64,000 nucleotides of DNA, taken from assembly GCA_017539565.1 (NCBI GenBank), contig JAFYCS010000040.1:1-64000 (forward strand), written 5' to 3'. The notes under the pieces are model-generated. The model was not told where the DNA came from, did no database searches, and saw only the letters and a program-made list of their open reading frames with translations. A program made the translations under genes and the position numbers. The stretch's first letter is position 1, and the number at the start of each line of letters is the position of its first letter. The stretch is from Lachnospiraceae bacterium (lineage in GTDB: Bacteria; Bacillota; Clostridia; Lachnospirales; Lachnospiraceae). Positions 1 to 11,069 of the stretch are shown piece after piece.

Positions 1-206
1 GGAACAGGATCGAAACCACCCTTAGAAAAAGGATTACATCTGAGAACTCTCCAGAAAGCCATAAAAAAACCCTTTATCGCTCCATGTTCTTTTATGGCTT
101 CTATACCATAATTAGAACATGAAGGAAAATAGGGACACTTGGTTCCTTTATAAGGAGAAATATATTTCTGATACAAGCTTATAATATATATAAGAAAAGA
201 CTTCAT
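1..206 (-). CDS. yidD: YidD membrane protein insertion efficiency factor (3' end outside window)
   Basis: The reading frame starts at an ATG whose complement lies at 204-206 and runs off the left edge with no stop. The visible 68 residues begin MKSFLIYIISLYQKYISPYK and carry the family's cysteine motif CPYFPSCSNYGIEA, followed by GFFMAFWRVLRCNPFSKGGFDPV, which is diagnostic of YidD. YidD is a short, membrane-associated protein that assists YidC-dependent insertion of inner-membrane proteins. It lies 21 bp downstream of rnpA on the same strand, the usual rpmH-rnpA-yidD order beside the origin. Only a few residues are expected to be missing. The assignment is secure. Confidence 0.93.
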   Translation of the reverse strand, partial: MKSFLIYIISLYQKYISPYKGTKCPYFPSCSNYGIEAIKEHGAIKGFFMAFWRVLRCNPFSKGGFDPV

Positions 207-227
207 TATAAAATCTATGCCTGTTCA

Positions 228-575
228 TCAAGAGGAGCTCTCTACCAATATACCATGCAGCTTTGCCAAGTGCAAAAGCGCGCTTTCGGCAGCTTTATAA
301 TCTATATCCGCTGCCGTGCTCCTCGCCACTACCACCAGATCCAAACCACTATTGAACCTTTCCTCATTAAGGCGGTAGCTCTCTCTCACCAATCTCACGA
401 CCCTGTGCCTTACAACACTGTTTCCAACTTTTTTACTTACGGATATTCCCAGACGGTTAAATTCACTGTCATTATCACGGATATACATTATAAAATATCT
501 GTTGGCAAAAGATCTTCTTTTGCCATATACCCTCTGGAAATCCTCATTCTTTTTTAATGATCCGGAAAATTTCAT
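228..575 (-). CDS. rnpA: Ribonuclease P protein component
   Basis: A 115-residue basic protein, normal length for RnpA. It supports the RNase P RNA in maturing the 5' ends of tRNAs. The conserved N-terminus (MKFSGSLKKNEDFQRVY), the central SVSKKVGNSVVRHRVVRLVRE region containing the RNR-type RNA-binding helix, and the C-terminal DLVVVARSTAA strand are all visible. It sits between rpmH (31 bp upstream) and yidD, almost certainly in one transcript driven from the promoter at 807-835. The family motif is KxGNAVxRNRxKR; here it reads KVGNSVVRHRVVR, with His for the first Asn, a small deviation. Two overlapping frames on the other strand are shadows. Confidence 0.96.
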   Translation of the reverse strand: MKFSGSLKKNEDFQRVYGKRRSFANRYFIMYIRDNDSEFNRLGISVSKKVGNSVVRHRVVRLVRESYRLNEERFNSGLDLVVVARSTAADIDYKAAESALLHLAKLHGILVESSS

Positions 576-606
576 CTCTAATCACTAAAAGGCCGTTTCG
601 CGACCT

Positions 607-741
607 TTATGCAGATAAAACTTTTCTTCCTTTTCTTCTTCTTGCAGAAAGTACTTTCCTTCCTCCGGGAGTACTCATTCTTGCACGGAAGCCATGAACC
701 TTAGATCTTGATCTCTTCTTAGGCTGGAATGTCATCTTCAT
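607..741 (-). CDS. rpmH: 50S ribosomal protein L34
   Basis: A 44-residue, highly basic protein reading [18 protein letters not shown], then [20 protein letters not shown] and KVLSA. This is the complete L34 signature (FQPKxRxRxxxHGFRxRMxTxxGRxVLxxRRxKGRxxLxA). L34 is a small structural protein of the large ribosomal subunit. The start ATG is complemented at 739-741 and is preceded on the minus strand by GAGGTGTTCCTGAT, giving a ribosome binding site about 9 nt upstream. It is the first gene of the rpmH-rnpA-yidD unit, divergent from dnaA across the origin. Confidence 0.97.
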   Translation of the reverse strand: MKMTFQPKKRSRSKVHGFRARMSTPGGRKVLSARRRKGRKVLSA

Positions 742-806
742 ATCAGGAACACCTCACTTTCTATAATTATATTTTCATTACAGGTATTTACAAAAATACA
801 ACAGAG

Positions 807-835
807 ATTATATCTAAAGAAAAGCCCGTAGTCAA
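807..835 (-). promoter_or_regulatory. Promoter of rpmH-rnpA-yidD
   Basis: On the minus strand the -35 box is TTGACT (complement of 830-835) and the -10 box is TATAAT (complement of 807-812), with a 17-bp spacer. This is a near-perfect vegetative promoter and leaves a leader of about 60 nt before rpmH. Confidence 0.85.
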
Positions 836-1240
836 GCACAAAATAAGGCATTCCGGATTTATAACAAAATGAAAATTTTATATTTTTTTTAGATTTCAAT
901 ATGTGGTAGACTTATAAAACTTATTTCCACAATATGTGGAAACAAACAGGTGTTTGATTTTTAAAATCATATTTACATAATTTTATCCACTTTTTGTGGA
1001 AAAATTGTTTATAAATAAAATTACTTATAACAAAAATCTTCATTTTTCCTTTAAAATAAAGGATTCTTCATTGTGAATATTTTATACACAATATCGTTGT
1101 CAAAAAATTATAACCATTATGCTATGTAAACTATTTGTAAACATTTGTGATTAATGAAAAAAAGTTTTCCACATTTGAATTTTTTTGCTTTTCGTTGTAA
1201 TATATGCGTTAAATTCATAGTTTTCAGAAGGGTTTTTTTT
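836..1240. other. Replication origin region (oriC) upstream of dnaA
   Basis: About 400 bp without a gene between the divergent rpmH and dnaA. It is strongly A+T-rich and has DnaA-box-like sites: TTATACACA (1082-1090, exact match to TTATNCACA), TTATCCACT (983-991), TTTTCCACA on the minus strand (995-1003), TTTTCCACA (1165-1173), and the weaker ATTTCCACA (923-931) and minus-strand GTTTCCACA (935-943). Two pairs face each other, at 923/935 and 983/995. The stretch around 1005-1060 is almost pure A/T and is a plausible unwinding element. Conserved synteny with other Firmicute origins supports the call; no strand-skew calculation was made. Confidence 0.82.
1097..1125 (+). promoter_or_regulatory. 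Possible dnaA promoter
   Basis: TTGTCA at 1097-1102 is followed after 17 bp by TGCTAT (1120-1125), a weak -10 box; TATGCT at 1118-1123 is an alternative. The site lies among the DnaA boxes, which would allow autoregulation. The -10 match is poor, so this is tentative. Confidence 0.3.
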
Positions 1241-2596
1241 ATGGAACTTTTAAGACAGCAGTGGGACAATATCAAACTTGCTATCAAGGACGAATATGAG
1301 CTCACAGGTATAGCATTCAATATATGGGTTAAACCCCTTCAGTACCTTAAATGTGAAAATAATGTAGTAAGCATACTGGTTCCGGGCGGAAATCCGGAAA
1401 TGCTTGATTATGTTAAGATAAACTATACCAATTATTTTCAGGAAGCCATAAGCCAGGCCCTTCAGAACAAATTCAGTGTTGAATTCACTCTTGAAGAGGA
1501 AAAAAAGGATGAAGGAACTGATAGCGGTAACAAGTCTGATACCGATATCAATGAATCCAACAGTGCATCCAGTCTTAATCCGAAATATCATTTTGAAAAC
1601 TTCGTAGTAGGTTCAAACAACAGGATGGCTCATTCTGTATGCTTAAGAGTTGCCGAAACACCGGGTACCGAACTTAATCCTCTCTTTATACATGGAGGAT
1701 CAGGTCTTGGAAAGACCCATCTTATGACAGCCATAGGCCATTATATAACCGAAAACTCAAATCTTAAGGTACTCTATGTTACATCCGAAGACTTCCTTAA
1801 TGAAGTTATCGAATCCATAAGGAAGAATGTAAATGGTTCTTCCATGAGCAGGCTTCGTGAAAAATACAGGAACATAGATGTTCTTCTGATTGATGATATA
1901 CAATTTATAATAGGAAAGACTGCAACCCAGGAAGAATTCTTCAATACTTTCAATTCCCTTGTACAGAACGAAAAACAGATAGTCATCACTTCCGATAAGC
2001 ATCCTAAGCACATCAAGGAACTGGATGAGCGTATGCGTACCCGTTTCTTAAACGGTATGATAGTTGATATAGCTCCCCCCGCATATGAGACCAGGGTTGC
2101 CATACTTCGTAAATATGCGGAAAACTTTGATTTCAAAGTACCCGATAATATTATAGATTATATAGCTAACCATATCAGATCCAATGTCCGTGAGCTTGAA
2201 GGAGCTTATAAGCAGGTCTATGCCCTTGGCCAGCTGGATGGTGATATGACTCTTGAGAAAGCAAAAGATATATTAAAGGATATAATATCCCCGGATAACC
2301 CTTCGGTTGTAACACCTTCACTTATACTTAAAGGAGTATCCGAATATTATAATATTGATGCAGATGATATAACATCTAAAAAACGTAACGCAGAAATAGT
2401 ACTTCCACGGCAGATATTCATGTATCTCTGCCGTGAGATGACAGATACCACCCTCCAGGGTGTAGCAGCCCTGCTGGACAAAAAGGATCATTCTACCGTT
2501 CTGCACGGTTATAATAAGATAAGTAAGGAAATAAATATTAATACCGAACTTAAAGAGAGTATAGAAGCTATAAAAAATATCATTAAAACATACTAG
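1241..2596 (+). CDS. dnaA: Chromosomal replication initiator DnaA
   Basis: DnaA, 451 residues, binds DnaA boxes and melts the origin. Domain I is at about 1-85 (MELLRQQWDNIK start), an acidic Ser/Asn-rich linker at about 85-112, and the AAA+ domain at about 113-330 with Walker A GGSGLGKT at 152-159 and Walker B LLIDDIQF at 215-222. The C-terminal DNA-binding domain has the signature DKKDHSTVLHGYNKI. The frame is open upstream to 1154, but the ATG at 1241 is preferred because CAGAAGGG lies about 8 nt upstream and the protein then starts where other DnaA proteins do. It opens the dnaA-dnaN-yaaA-recF-gyrB block. Confidence 0.97.
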   Translation: MELLRQQWDNIKLAIKDEYELTGIAFNIWVKPLQYLKCENNVVSILVPGGNPEMLDYVKINYTNYFQEAISQALQNKFSVEFTLEEEKKDEGTDSGNKSDTDINESNSASSLNPKYHFENFVVGSNNRMAHSVCLRVAETPGTELNPLFIHGGSGLGKTHLMTAIGHYITENSNLKVLYVTSEDFLNEVIESIRKNVNGSSMSRLREKYRNIDVLLIDDIQFIIGKTATQEEFFNTFNSLVQNEKQIVITSDKHPKHIKELDERMRTRFLNGMIVDIAPPAYETRVAILRKYAENFDFKVPDNIIDYIANHIRSNVRELEGAYKQVYALGQLDGDMTLEKAKDILKDIISPDNPSVVTPSLILKGVSEYYNIDADDITSKKRNAEIVLPRQIFMYLCREMTDTTLQGVAALLDKKDHSTVLHGYNKISKEININTELKESIEAIKNIIKTY

Positions 2597-2759
2597 TTAT
2601 AGAACAAGTATTTTTTGTTTTATAATTTTGTGAATTTTCTTGGGATTTGATGTGTAAATGTGGGGATAATAAAATCTGTTATTCCTTATTTGGCCCTCTG
2701 TAAGCCCCACAGCCGTAAATTTATGCCTCAATATATTCCCCTACATCCACAAGTTTTTC

Positions 2760-2788
2760 TTCCCATTTTGACTGAAATTTAGTATAAT
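2760..2788 (+). promoter_or_regulatory. Candidate dnaN promoter in the dnaA-dnaN gap
   Basis: The 292-bp gap between dnaA and dnaN holds TATAAT at 2783-2788 with TTCCCA (4 of 6 to consensus) 17 bp upstream at 2760-2765. TGTGCACA (about 2799-2806) and ATCCACAA (about 2745-2752) nearby are only loosely like DnaA boxes. Nothing else is evident in the gap. Confidence 0.45.
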
Positions 2789-2888
2789 AATCTAGGTTGT
2801 GCACATATCAACGTGCCCTACTACTTGTACTACTATTATTTAAATATAGTATTATATCCTTTTTGCGAAATGGAGGGGCTTTGTAAAA

Positions 2889-3989
2889 ATGAAAGTTGTT
2901 TGTTCAAAACAGGATCTTTTAAATGCTGTTAATATTGTTTCCAAGGCAGTACCTGCAAATACTACAATGTCATTACTTGAATGTATACTCATGCAGGCAG
3001 GTAACGGTGAGATAAGACTTACAGCTAACGATATGGAGCTTGGTATAGAAACGGTTATAGGAGGTATGATAGAAATAGCCGGTATGATAGCCATCGATGC
3101 AAGAATGCTCCAGGATTCGGTAAGAAAACTTCCTGATGGAGACATTACCATAGAAAGCGATGATAATGATCATGTTATGATAACCTGCGGTACCCTTCAG
3201 TTCGGTATCAACGGAAAGAACGGTGATGAATTTACATTCCTTCCTAAAGTAGAAAGAAAGGATTCTATACAGATATCTACCTTTACATTAAGGGATATAA
3301 TACGTCAGACTATATTCTCAATAGGAAACAGTGATACAAATAAGGTAATGGGTGGAGTTGATCTTATCATAAAGAACGATCAGCTGCGTGTAACTACCCT
3401 TGACGGTCACAGGGTTTCTATCAGAAAAGTACAGCTTAAGAATATTTATGCAGAGCAGGAAGTTATAATTCCCGGAAAAGCCCTTAATGAGATAAGCAAG
3501 ATCCTTCCTTCAGAAGGTGAAAAAGATGTAGATATATACTTCTCGGATGCCCATGTTATTTTTGAGTTTGACAAGACTACCATAGTTTCACGTCTGATAG
3601 AAGGAAATTATATAAGTGTTGACCGTATGATGAGTTCAGATTATGAGACGAAGATAAAGGTTAACAAAAAGCGTATCTTTGAATGTATAGACAGATCCAT
3701 GCTTTTCTCAAAGGAAGGAAACAAGAAGCCTATAGTTCTTGATGTTAAGGAAGGAGTATTAAAACTTCATGTTGCTTCTTCTTTGGGTAGTTATGATGAA
3801 GAGATTGATATAGAAAAACAGGGTAAGGATATTACCATAGGTTTTAACCCCAGGTTTGTTCTTGATGCCCTTAAAGTTATAGATGAAGAAGATATAGATA
3901 TGTATCTTGTAAATCCCCGTTCTCCCCTTTATATAAAGGATGAGAATGAAAGATATGTATATATGATACTTCCGATCAACTTAAGCTGA
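2889..3989 (+). CDS. dnaN: DNA polymerase III beta subunit (sliding clamp)
   Basis: A 366-residue protein of normal clamp length. It forms the ring that tethers DNA polymerase III and other repair factors to DNA. The three clamp repeats can be followed: N-terminal MKVVCSKQDLLNAVNIVSKA, a central domain with TTLDGHRVSIRKV, and a C-terminal domain ending in YMILPINLS, the usual clamp terminus that closes the partner-binding pocket. The ribosome binding site GGAGGGG lies about 11 nt upstream. The TGA stop overlaps the start of the next gene by one base (TGATG), so the two are translationally coupled. Confidence 0.97.
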   Translation: MKVVCSKQDLLNAVNIVSKAVPANTTMSLLECILMQAGNGEIRLTANDMELGIETVIGGMIEIAGMIAIDARMLQDSVRKLPDGDITIESDDNDHVMITCGTLQFGINGKNGDEFTFLPKVERKDSIQISTFTLRDIIRQTIFSIGNSDTNKVMGGVDLIIKNDQLRVTTLDGHRVSIRKVQLKNIYAEQEVIIPGKALNEISKILPSEGEKDVDIYFSDAHVIFEFDKTTIVSRLIEGNYISVDRMMSSDYETKIKVNKKRIFECIDRSMLFSKEGNKKPIVLDVKEGVLKLHVASSLGSYDEEIDIEKQGKDITIGFNPRFVLDALKVIDEEDIDMYLVNPRSPLYIKDENERYVYMILPINLS

Positions 3990-4198
3990 TGAAGACTATA
4001 AAAATAAAAGATGAATTTATAAAACTTGGTCAGGCGATGAAGCTTGCTGATATGGTAAGTGACGGCGTTGAGGCTAAGTATGTAATATTGAATGAAGAAG
4101 TAAAGGTGAACGGAGAGATATGTACCCAGAGAGGAAAGAAACTCTATAAGGGTGATCAGTTTACCTATAAGGGTGTTACGGCCCTGGTAGATGTATGA
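3989..4198 (+). CDS. yaaA: S4-domain RNA-binding protein, YaaA family
   Basis: A 69-residue protein that is a single S4 RNA-binding fold: KIKDEFIKLGQAMKLADM, then an EAKYVILNEEVKVNGE segment and the GKKLYKGD turn typical of S4 domains. Members of this family sit between dnaN and recF in most Firmicutes and are linked to ribosome assembly. It overlaps dnaN by one base at its start and recF by four bases at its end (ATGA), so its translation is coupled to both. Family and synteny agree. Confidence 0.93.
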   Translation: MKTIKIKDEFIKLGQAMKLADMVSDGVEAKYVILNEEVKVNGEICTQRGKKLYKGDQFTYKGVTALVDV

Positions 4199-5280
4199 TA
4201 ATCAACAGTCTTGAATTAAAGGATTTCAGAAATTATAAAGAACTTAGAATTGATTTTGATGCCGGTGTAAATATATTATACGGAGATAACGCACAGGGAA
4301 AGACAAATGTGCTGGAAGCCGTTTATTATACTGCAACTACCAGATCTCATAAGGGCAGCAAAGATAAAGATGTTATTAATTTTGATGCCCAGGAAGCGCA
4401 TATAAAGACTATAATAAATAAAGACGGTCTTGAACGCAGGATAGATATGCATCTGCGGCGTGCAAAATCAAAAGGCATTGCTGTTGATAAAGTAAGATTA
4501 AAAAAAGCAGTAGAGCTCCTTGGAATACTTAATATAGTCCTGTTTTCTCCTGAAGATCTTTCTATTATAAAGAATGCACCTTCGGAACGGAGACGTTTCG
4601 TTGATATGGAGCTTTGTCAGCTGGATCAGATATATCTTTATGATCTGAATAATTATAATAAGATAGTAAATCAGCGTAATAAGCTTTTAAAGGATGCAGC
4701 TTATAATCCCGAATACAGGGATATGATAAAGATCTGGGATAACCAGTTACTCTCTTACGGTAAAAAGATAATAGAAAGAAGAGAGAAATTTATAGGACAG
4801 TTAAATGAAATAATAGAAGGTATACATGCAAAACTGTCAGGAGAAAAAGAAAGGCTCAAGATAAAATATGCTCCGCATGTAACTGTTGATGAGTTTGAAG
4901 ATAAACTTAAAAATTCACTTGACAGGGATATAAAACTTAAGATGACAGGTACCGGTCCTCACCGTGATGATTTTATTTTCTATGCTAATGATATAGATAT
5001 AAGAGTATTCGGTTCACAGGGACAGCAGCGTACGGCAGCTCTTTCACTTAAGCTTTCGGAGATAGAGCTTGTAAAACAGATAACCAGGGATAATCCCGTA
5101 CTTTTACTTGATGATGTATTATCGGAACTTGATTCAAACCGTCAGACTTATCTGCTTAATAATATAGGCGGTATACAGACAATAATAACCTGTACAGGTC
5201 TTGATGATTTTGTAAATAACCGTTTTGAATATGATAAAGTATTTAAAGTAAGTAACGGCATCATAACAAGCGAAAACTAA
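4195..5280 (+). CDS. recF: DNA replication and repair protein RecF
   Basis: A 361-residue SMC-like ATPase of normal RecF length. RecF helps load RecA at single-strand gaps together with RecO and RecR. The N-terminus carries LKDFRNYKEL followed by Walker A GDNAQGKTN at about 30-38. The ABC-type signature FGSQGQQRTAALSLKL and Walker B VLLLDDVLSELDSNR are near the C-terminus, with the interrupting helical arm between them. The start overlaps the S4 gene by four bases. gyrB follows after 21 bp. There is no sign of damage. Confidence 0.97.
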   Translation: MIINSLELKDFRNYKELRIDFDAGVNILYGDNAQGKTNVLEAVYYTATTRSHKGSKDKDVINFDAQEAHIKTIINKDGLERRIDMHLRRAKSKGIAVDKVRLKKAVELLGILNIVLFSPEDLSIIKNAPSERRRFVDMELCQLDQIYLYDLNNYNKIVNQRNKLLKDAAYNPEYRDMIKIWDNQLLSYGKKIIERREKFIGQLNEIIEGIHAKLSGEKERLKIKYAPHVTVDEFEDKLKNSLDRDIKLKMTGTGPHRDDFIFYANDIDIRVFGSQGQQRTAALSLKLSEIELVKQITRDNPVLLLDDVLSELDSNRQTYLLNNIGGIQTIITCTGLDDFVNNRFEYDKVFKVSNGIITSEN

Positions 5281-5292
5281 TAAAAGAAATGA

Positions 5293-7326
<2,034 letters not shown>

Positions 7327-7328
7327 AT

Positions 7329-7365
7329 CATAAGATATTTTCAATATTTAAAAGATTATCTTATG
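7329..7365 (+). other. Intergenic hairpin after gyrB
   Basis: CATAAGATA (7329-7337) is exactly complementary to TATCTTATG (7357-7365), giving a 9-bp stem with a 19-nt A/T-rich loop. There is no T-run after it, so it may be an RNA-stability or processing hairpin rather than a terminator. Confidence 0.45.
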
Positions 7366-7408
7366 ACACAACTGCAGAGAAACAGCTTATTAATAAGGGG
7401 GGGAGCTT

Positions 7409-7954
7409 ATGGAACGCAATAAAAGGAAAATAGGCATTTTAATGAGCGTATACATGGGTGTTGTGATGAGTATATTTATGACCATCACGGGAGTATGTGT
7501 CGGAATGCTTCCTAATGTTATAAAAGGACTGGTTCCTCCGCAGGCAATGCTGCTAAGCCTTATATCCGGATTTTTTGTAAGCTTTTGCATAAGTGTTATG
7601 ATAGGTTTCATGGTTCCCATGCACAAGGTAACGCAAACGGTTACCAGGAACATGGATGAAGGTTTAGGCAAGAGATGTATTGAAACACTGATATCTGATG
7701 TTATATACACACCTGCGATATCGGTAGTAATGGTTGCTTTTGCTTATATGTCAAACCAGAGACAGGGAAATGAAGGACCTTCATTCCTTATAATGCTGAT
7801 ACCTTCACTCATAGCATGTTTTATAGTCGGTTACATATTGATATTTATTTTCCAGCCGATCCTTATGAGAATGCTTATGAGAAAGTACGGACCCGGTGCG
7901 GGCAGCAGGGACGGTTCCATGAATAAGGACCGCCAGAATAAAAAGAATAAATGA
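7409..7954 (+). CDS. Four-helix membrane protein of unknown function between gyrB and gyrA
   Basis: A 181-residue protein with four hydrophobic segments at about 8-34, 44-68, 92-112 and 122-148, and a basic, hydrophilic C-terminus (PGAGSRDGSMNKDRQNKKNK). The start has a strong site (AAGGGGGGGAG) just upstream. No catalytic motif is visible and I do not recognise a specific function; the topology is like small DUF2798-type proteins, which is only a resemblance. Its last four bases overlap the next gene (ATGA), so it is co-translated with a second membrane protein and then gyrA. Its place inside the gyr block suggests co-expression but not a shared role. Confidence 0.75.
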   Translation: MERNKRKIGILMSVYMGVVMSIFMTITGVCVGMLPNVIKGLVPPQAMLLSLISGFFVSFCISVMIGFMVPMHKVTQTVTRNMDEGLGKRCIETLISDVIYTPAISVVMVAFAYMSNQRQGNEGPSFLIMLIPSLIACFIVGYILIFIFQPILMRMLMRKYGPGAGSRDGSMNKDRQNKKNK

Positions 7955-8355
7955 AAGTAAAAAGATTTATACTTATATCTTTTTTGATCACGCTGGTCAT
8001 GACAGCTTTGATAGCTGTCGGCGTGATGCTCGATAAGGATTACGATATCCTTATAATGTATTGTTTCGGTCTGTTTGAATTTGCAGCAGGAAGCTGGTTA
8101 TTGATGTTTATCGACTTTTTGCTGTATGCATTCGGCAAAAAATATATACCGGGACTTTTGAGTTATAAGATCTTATGTATCCTGCTGTTTATAGGAAATA
8201 CGATATTCGGAATTGTAACTGTATTCAGTGAAAAAGGATTTAAAGGATCATCAGCTGAAATGATACTGTTTTATCTTCAGCCTGCGATAATAGTTGTTTT
8301 TATATGTTTATACTTAATCGGAAAGAAATCCGAAGAAGAGAGGTCAGATAAATGA
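7951..8355 (+). CDS. Small membrane protein of unknown function, coupled to gyrA
   Basis: A 134-residue protein with four predicted membrane segments at about 6-26, 34-58, 70-92 and 103-125 and a charged tail ([11 protein letters not shown]). No recognised family motif is visible. Its start overlaps the preceding membrane-protein gene by four bases, and its own stop overlaps the gyrA start by four bases (ATGA at 8352). This chain of overlaps means that gyrA translation is likely to depend in part on ribosomes finishing this gene. It could form a complex with the protein encoded just upstream; that is inference from coupling alone. Confidence 0.72.
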   Translation: MKVKRFILISFLITLVMTALIAVGVMLDKDYDILIMYCFGLFEFAAGSWLLMFIDFLLYAFGKKYIPGLLSYKILCILLFIGNTIFGIVTVFSEKGFKGSSAEMILFYLQPAIIVVFICLYLIGKKSEEERSDK

Positions 8356-10967
8356 GTGAGCAGTTGGACGACAAGGTATTTGACAAGATACACGAAGTCG
8401 ATTTAAAGCATACCATGGAAAAATCTTATATAGATTATGCCATGAGTGTTATCGCGTCCAGAGCATTACCTGATGTGCGTGACGGTTTAAAGCCTGTACA
8501 GAGAAGAATCTTATTCTCCATGATAGAGCTGCATAACGAGCCGGATAAACCTCATCGTAAGTGTGCGCGTATCGTCGGTGATACCATGGGTAAATATCAT
8601 CCCCACGGTGATTCATCCATATACGGTTCATTAGTAAACATGGCTCAGGATTGGAACCTGCGTTATCCTCTTGTTGACGGACACGGAAACTTCGGATCTG
8701 TCGACGGTGACGGCGCGGCTGCAATGCGATACACGGAGGCCAGATTATCAAAGATCTCCATGGAGCTGCTCGAAGATATCAATAAGGATACAGTTGATTT
8801 CATTCCAAACTTCGATGAAACAGAGCAGGAACCTACCGTTCTGCCCAGCCGTTTTCCCAACCTTCTGGTAAACGGTACAACGGGTATCGCCGTAGGTATG
8901 GCAACAAATATACCTCCTCATAATTTAAGAGAAGTTACCGATGCGGTCGTAAAGATCATTGATAACCGTGTTCAGGAAGACCGCGAAACAGATATAGAAG
9001 AGCTTATCGATATAGTTAAAGGTCCTGATTTTCCTACAGGTGCACAGATACTGGGAACCAGAGGAATACAGGAAAGTTACCGTACCGGCCGCGGAAAGAT
9101 CCGCATGCGTGGTGTTTCAAATATCGAAACATTACCTAACGGTAAATCACAGATCGTCATCACCGAGCTTCCTTATATGGTGAACAAGGCCAATATGATA
9201 CTTAAGATGGCCGATCTGGTTAAGAATAAGAAGATAGACGGCATTACCGATATACGTGATGAATCCAACCGTGAAGGTATGCGTGTTGTTATCGAAGTAC
9301 GCAGGGATGCCAATGCAAATATAATCCTGAATCAGCTGTATAAACATACACAGCTGCAGGATACCTTCGGTGTGATCATGCTGGCGCTGGTAAACAACCA
9401 GCCCAAGGTTTTAAATCTTCTGGATATGCTGAAAGAATATTTAAAGCATCAGGAAGATGTGGTAACACGCCGTACAAAATATGATCTGAACAAAGCGGAA
9501 GAACGCGATCATATAATACAGGGATTACTGATAGCACTTGATAATATCGATGAAGTCATCAGTATAATCCGCAGCAGCCAGACTACACAGGAAGCAAAGG
9601 AAAGATTACAGGAACGTTTCGGTTTATCGGAACTCCAGTCTGCTGCAATTGTTGAAATGCGTCTGAGAGCTCTCACCGGATTGGAGAGACAGAAGCTTGA
9701 AGATGAACATGCAGAACTTCTTCGCAAGATAGCAGAATGGAAAGCGATCCTTGCAGATGAGAAATTACTGTTAGGTGTTATCCGTACCGAGCTTAAAGAA
9801 ACAGCTGACCGTTTTGGCGATGACCGCCGTACAATGATCAGCTTTGATACATCTGAGATCTCTATCGAGGATATGGTTCCTCTTGAGAATACCGTAGTGG
9901 CAATGACAAGCTTAGGTTACATCAAGCGTATGACTGTTGATAACTTTAAGGCTCAGGGCCGTGGCGGTAAGGGTATCAAGGGTATGACCACTATTGAGGA
10001 TGATTATATCGAAGATCTACTCATGACCACTACACATCATTACATCATGTTCTTTACCAGCAGGGGCCGCGTATACAGGCTCAAGGCTTATGAGATACCT
10101 GAAGCCAGCCGTACCGCCAGAGGTACTGCTATCGTTAATCTTCTGCAGCTTCAGCCTGATGAAAAGATCAGTGCCGTAATACCGGTCAATGATTATCTTG
10201 AAGGCAAGAACCTCTTTATGGTTACAAAGAAGGGTATCATAAAGAAGACCAGTATAATGGAATTTGCTAACATCAAGAAGAACGGACTTAATGCCATCAA
10301 CCTTCGTGAGGATGATGAGCTTATAGAAGTAAAACAGACAGATAAAGATACACATATCTTCCTGGTAACCAAGTACGGTATGTGTATAAGGTTTAAGGAA
10401 ACCGATGTACGTGCAATGGGCCGCGGCGCAATGGGCGTGATCGGTATGAACTTAAATTACGATGATGAGATAATAGGAATGCAGCTCGATCATCAGGGTG
10501 ATTCACTGTTAGTTGTTTCCGAGAACGGTATAGGTAAGCGTTCTGCTCTTGAAGAATTCCGTCTGCAGAACCGCGGCGGTAAGGGTCTTAAGTGCTACAA
10601 GATCACAGAACGTACCGGCGATCTGGTTGGTGTAAAGGCTGTTACCGACGATCACGAGATCATGATGATCACAACTGCCGGCATAATCATACAGGTACGC
10701 ATGAGTGAGATCCCCGTACACGGACGTATCACCAGCGGTGTCAAGATGATGAACCTTGATGAAGGTGTTAAGATAGCACGTATCGCAAAGGTCCGTGAAA
10801 AGATAAGCGACGGTGATCAGGAATTCGATGATATCGACAGCGCCGAGCAGAAGATGGAAGAAGAAAAGGCTAATATGCCTCATCCTGCGGCATCTTTCGA
10901 TGAGATGGATGATGAAGATGAGGATGACGATAAACTTATAATGCCCAAAGAGGAGGATGAAGAATAA
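8352..10967 (+). CDS. gyrA: DNA gyrase subunit A
   Basis: An 871-residue GyrA, the DNA breakage-reunion subunit. The winged-helix core has [11 protein letters not shown] and [13 protein letters not shown], and the active-site tyrosine is Y127 in [11 protein letters not shown]. The gyrase-specific box reads QGRGGKG at about 535-541, confirming gyrase rather than topoisomerase IV, and the C-terminal six-bladed wrapping domain follows. The last 50 residues form a strongly acidic tail. In the quinolone-resistance region Ser88 matches E. coli Ser83, but the position matching Asp87 is Gly92. The start overlaps the preceding gene by four bases. A strong terminator follows at 10975. Confidence 0.97.
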   Translation: MSEQLDDKVFDKIHEVDLKHTMEKSYIDYAMSVIASRALPDVRDGLKPVQRRILFSMIELHNEPDKPHRKCARIVGDTMGKYHPHGDSSIYGSLVNMAQDWNLRYPLVDGHGNFGSVDGDGAAAMRYTEARLSKISMELLEDINKDTVDFIPNFDETEQEPTVLPSRFPNLLVNGTTGIAVGMATNIPPHNLREVTDAVVKIIDNRVQEDRETDIEELIDIVKGPDFPTGAQILGTRGIQESYRTGRGKIRMRGVSNIETLPNGKSQIVITELPYMVNKANMILKMADLVKNKKIDGITDIRDESNREGMRVVIEVRRDANANIILNQLYKHTQLQDTFGVIMLALVNNQPKVLNLLDMLKEYLKHQEDVVTRRTKYDLNKAEERDHIIQGLLIALDNIDEVISIIRSSQTTQEAKERLQERFGLSELQSAAIVEMRLRALTGLERQKLEDEHAELLRKIAEWKAILADEKLLLGVIRTELKETADRFGDDRRTMISFDTSEISIEDMVPLENTVVAMTSLGYIKRMTVDNFKAQGRGGKGIKGMTTIEDDYIEDLLMTTTHHYIMFFTSRGRVYRLKAYEIPEASRTARGTAIVNLLQLQPDEKISAVIPVNDYLEGKNLFMVTKKGIIKKTSIMEFANIKKNGLNAINLREDDELIEVKQTDKDTHIFLVTKYGMCIRFKETDVRAMGRGAMGVIGMNLNYDDEIIGMQLDHQGDSLLVVSENGIGKRSALEEFRLQNRGGKGLKCYKITERTGDLVGVKAVTDDHEIMMITTAGIIIQVRMSEIPVHGRITSGVKMMNLDEGVKIARIAKVREKISDGDQEFDDIDSAEQKMEEEKANMPHPAASFDEMDDEDEDDDKLIMPKEEDEE

Positions 10968-10974
10968 ATAAGAA

Positions 10975-11028
10975 CCTCCGCTGCGCTCAGGATGAAATTC
11001 TCTGAGCGCAGCGGCAGGCTCTTTTTTT
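10975..11028 (+). terminator. Intrinsic terminator after gyrA
   Basis: CCGCTGCGCTCAG (10978-10990) pairs perfectly with CTGAGCGCAGCGG (11002-11014) across an 11-nt loop, is extended by CCT/AGG with one bulge, and is followed by seven T residues. It shares CGCTGCGCTCAGGATGA with the palindrome downstream of glnA. Confidence 0.9.
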
Positions 11029-11069
11029 ATAACACACACACAACAAAATACACACACAAAGGAGGCTTT

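Noticed and set aside
1154..1240. N-terminal extension of dnaA to 1154
   Set aside because: The extra residues are unlike any DnaA N-terminus, include a DnaA box, and a good ribosome binding site marks ATG 1241.
10992..11069. N-terminal extension of glutamine synthetase
   Set aside because: It would run through the gyrA terminator hairpin; ATG 11070 follows AAAGGAGG and starts at the family's usual position.
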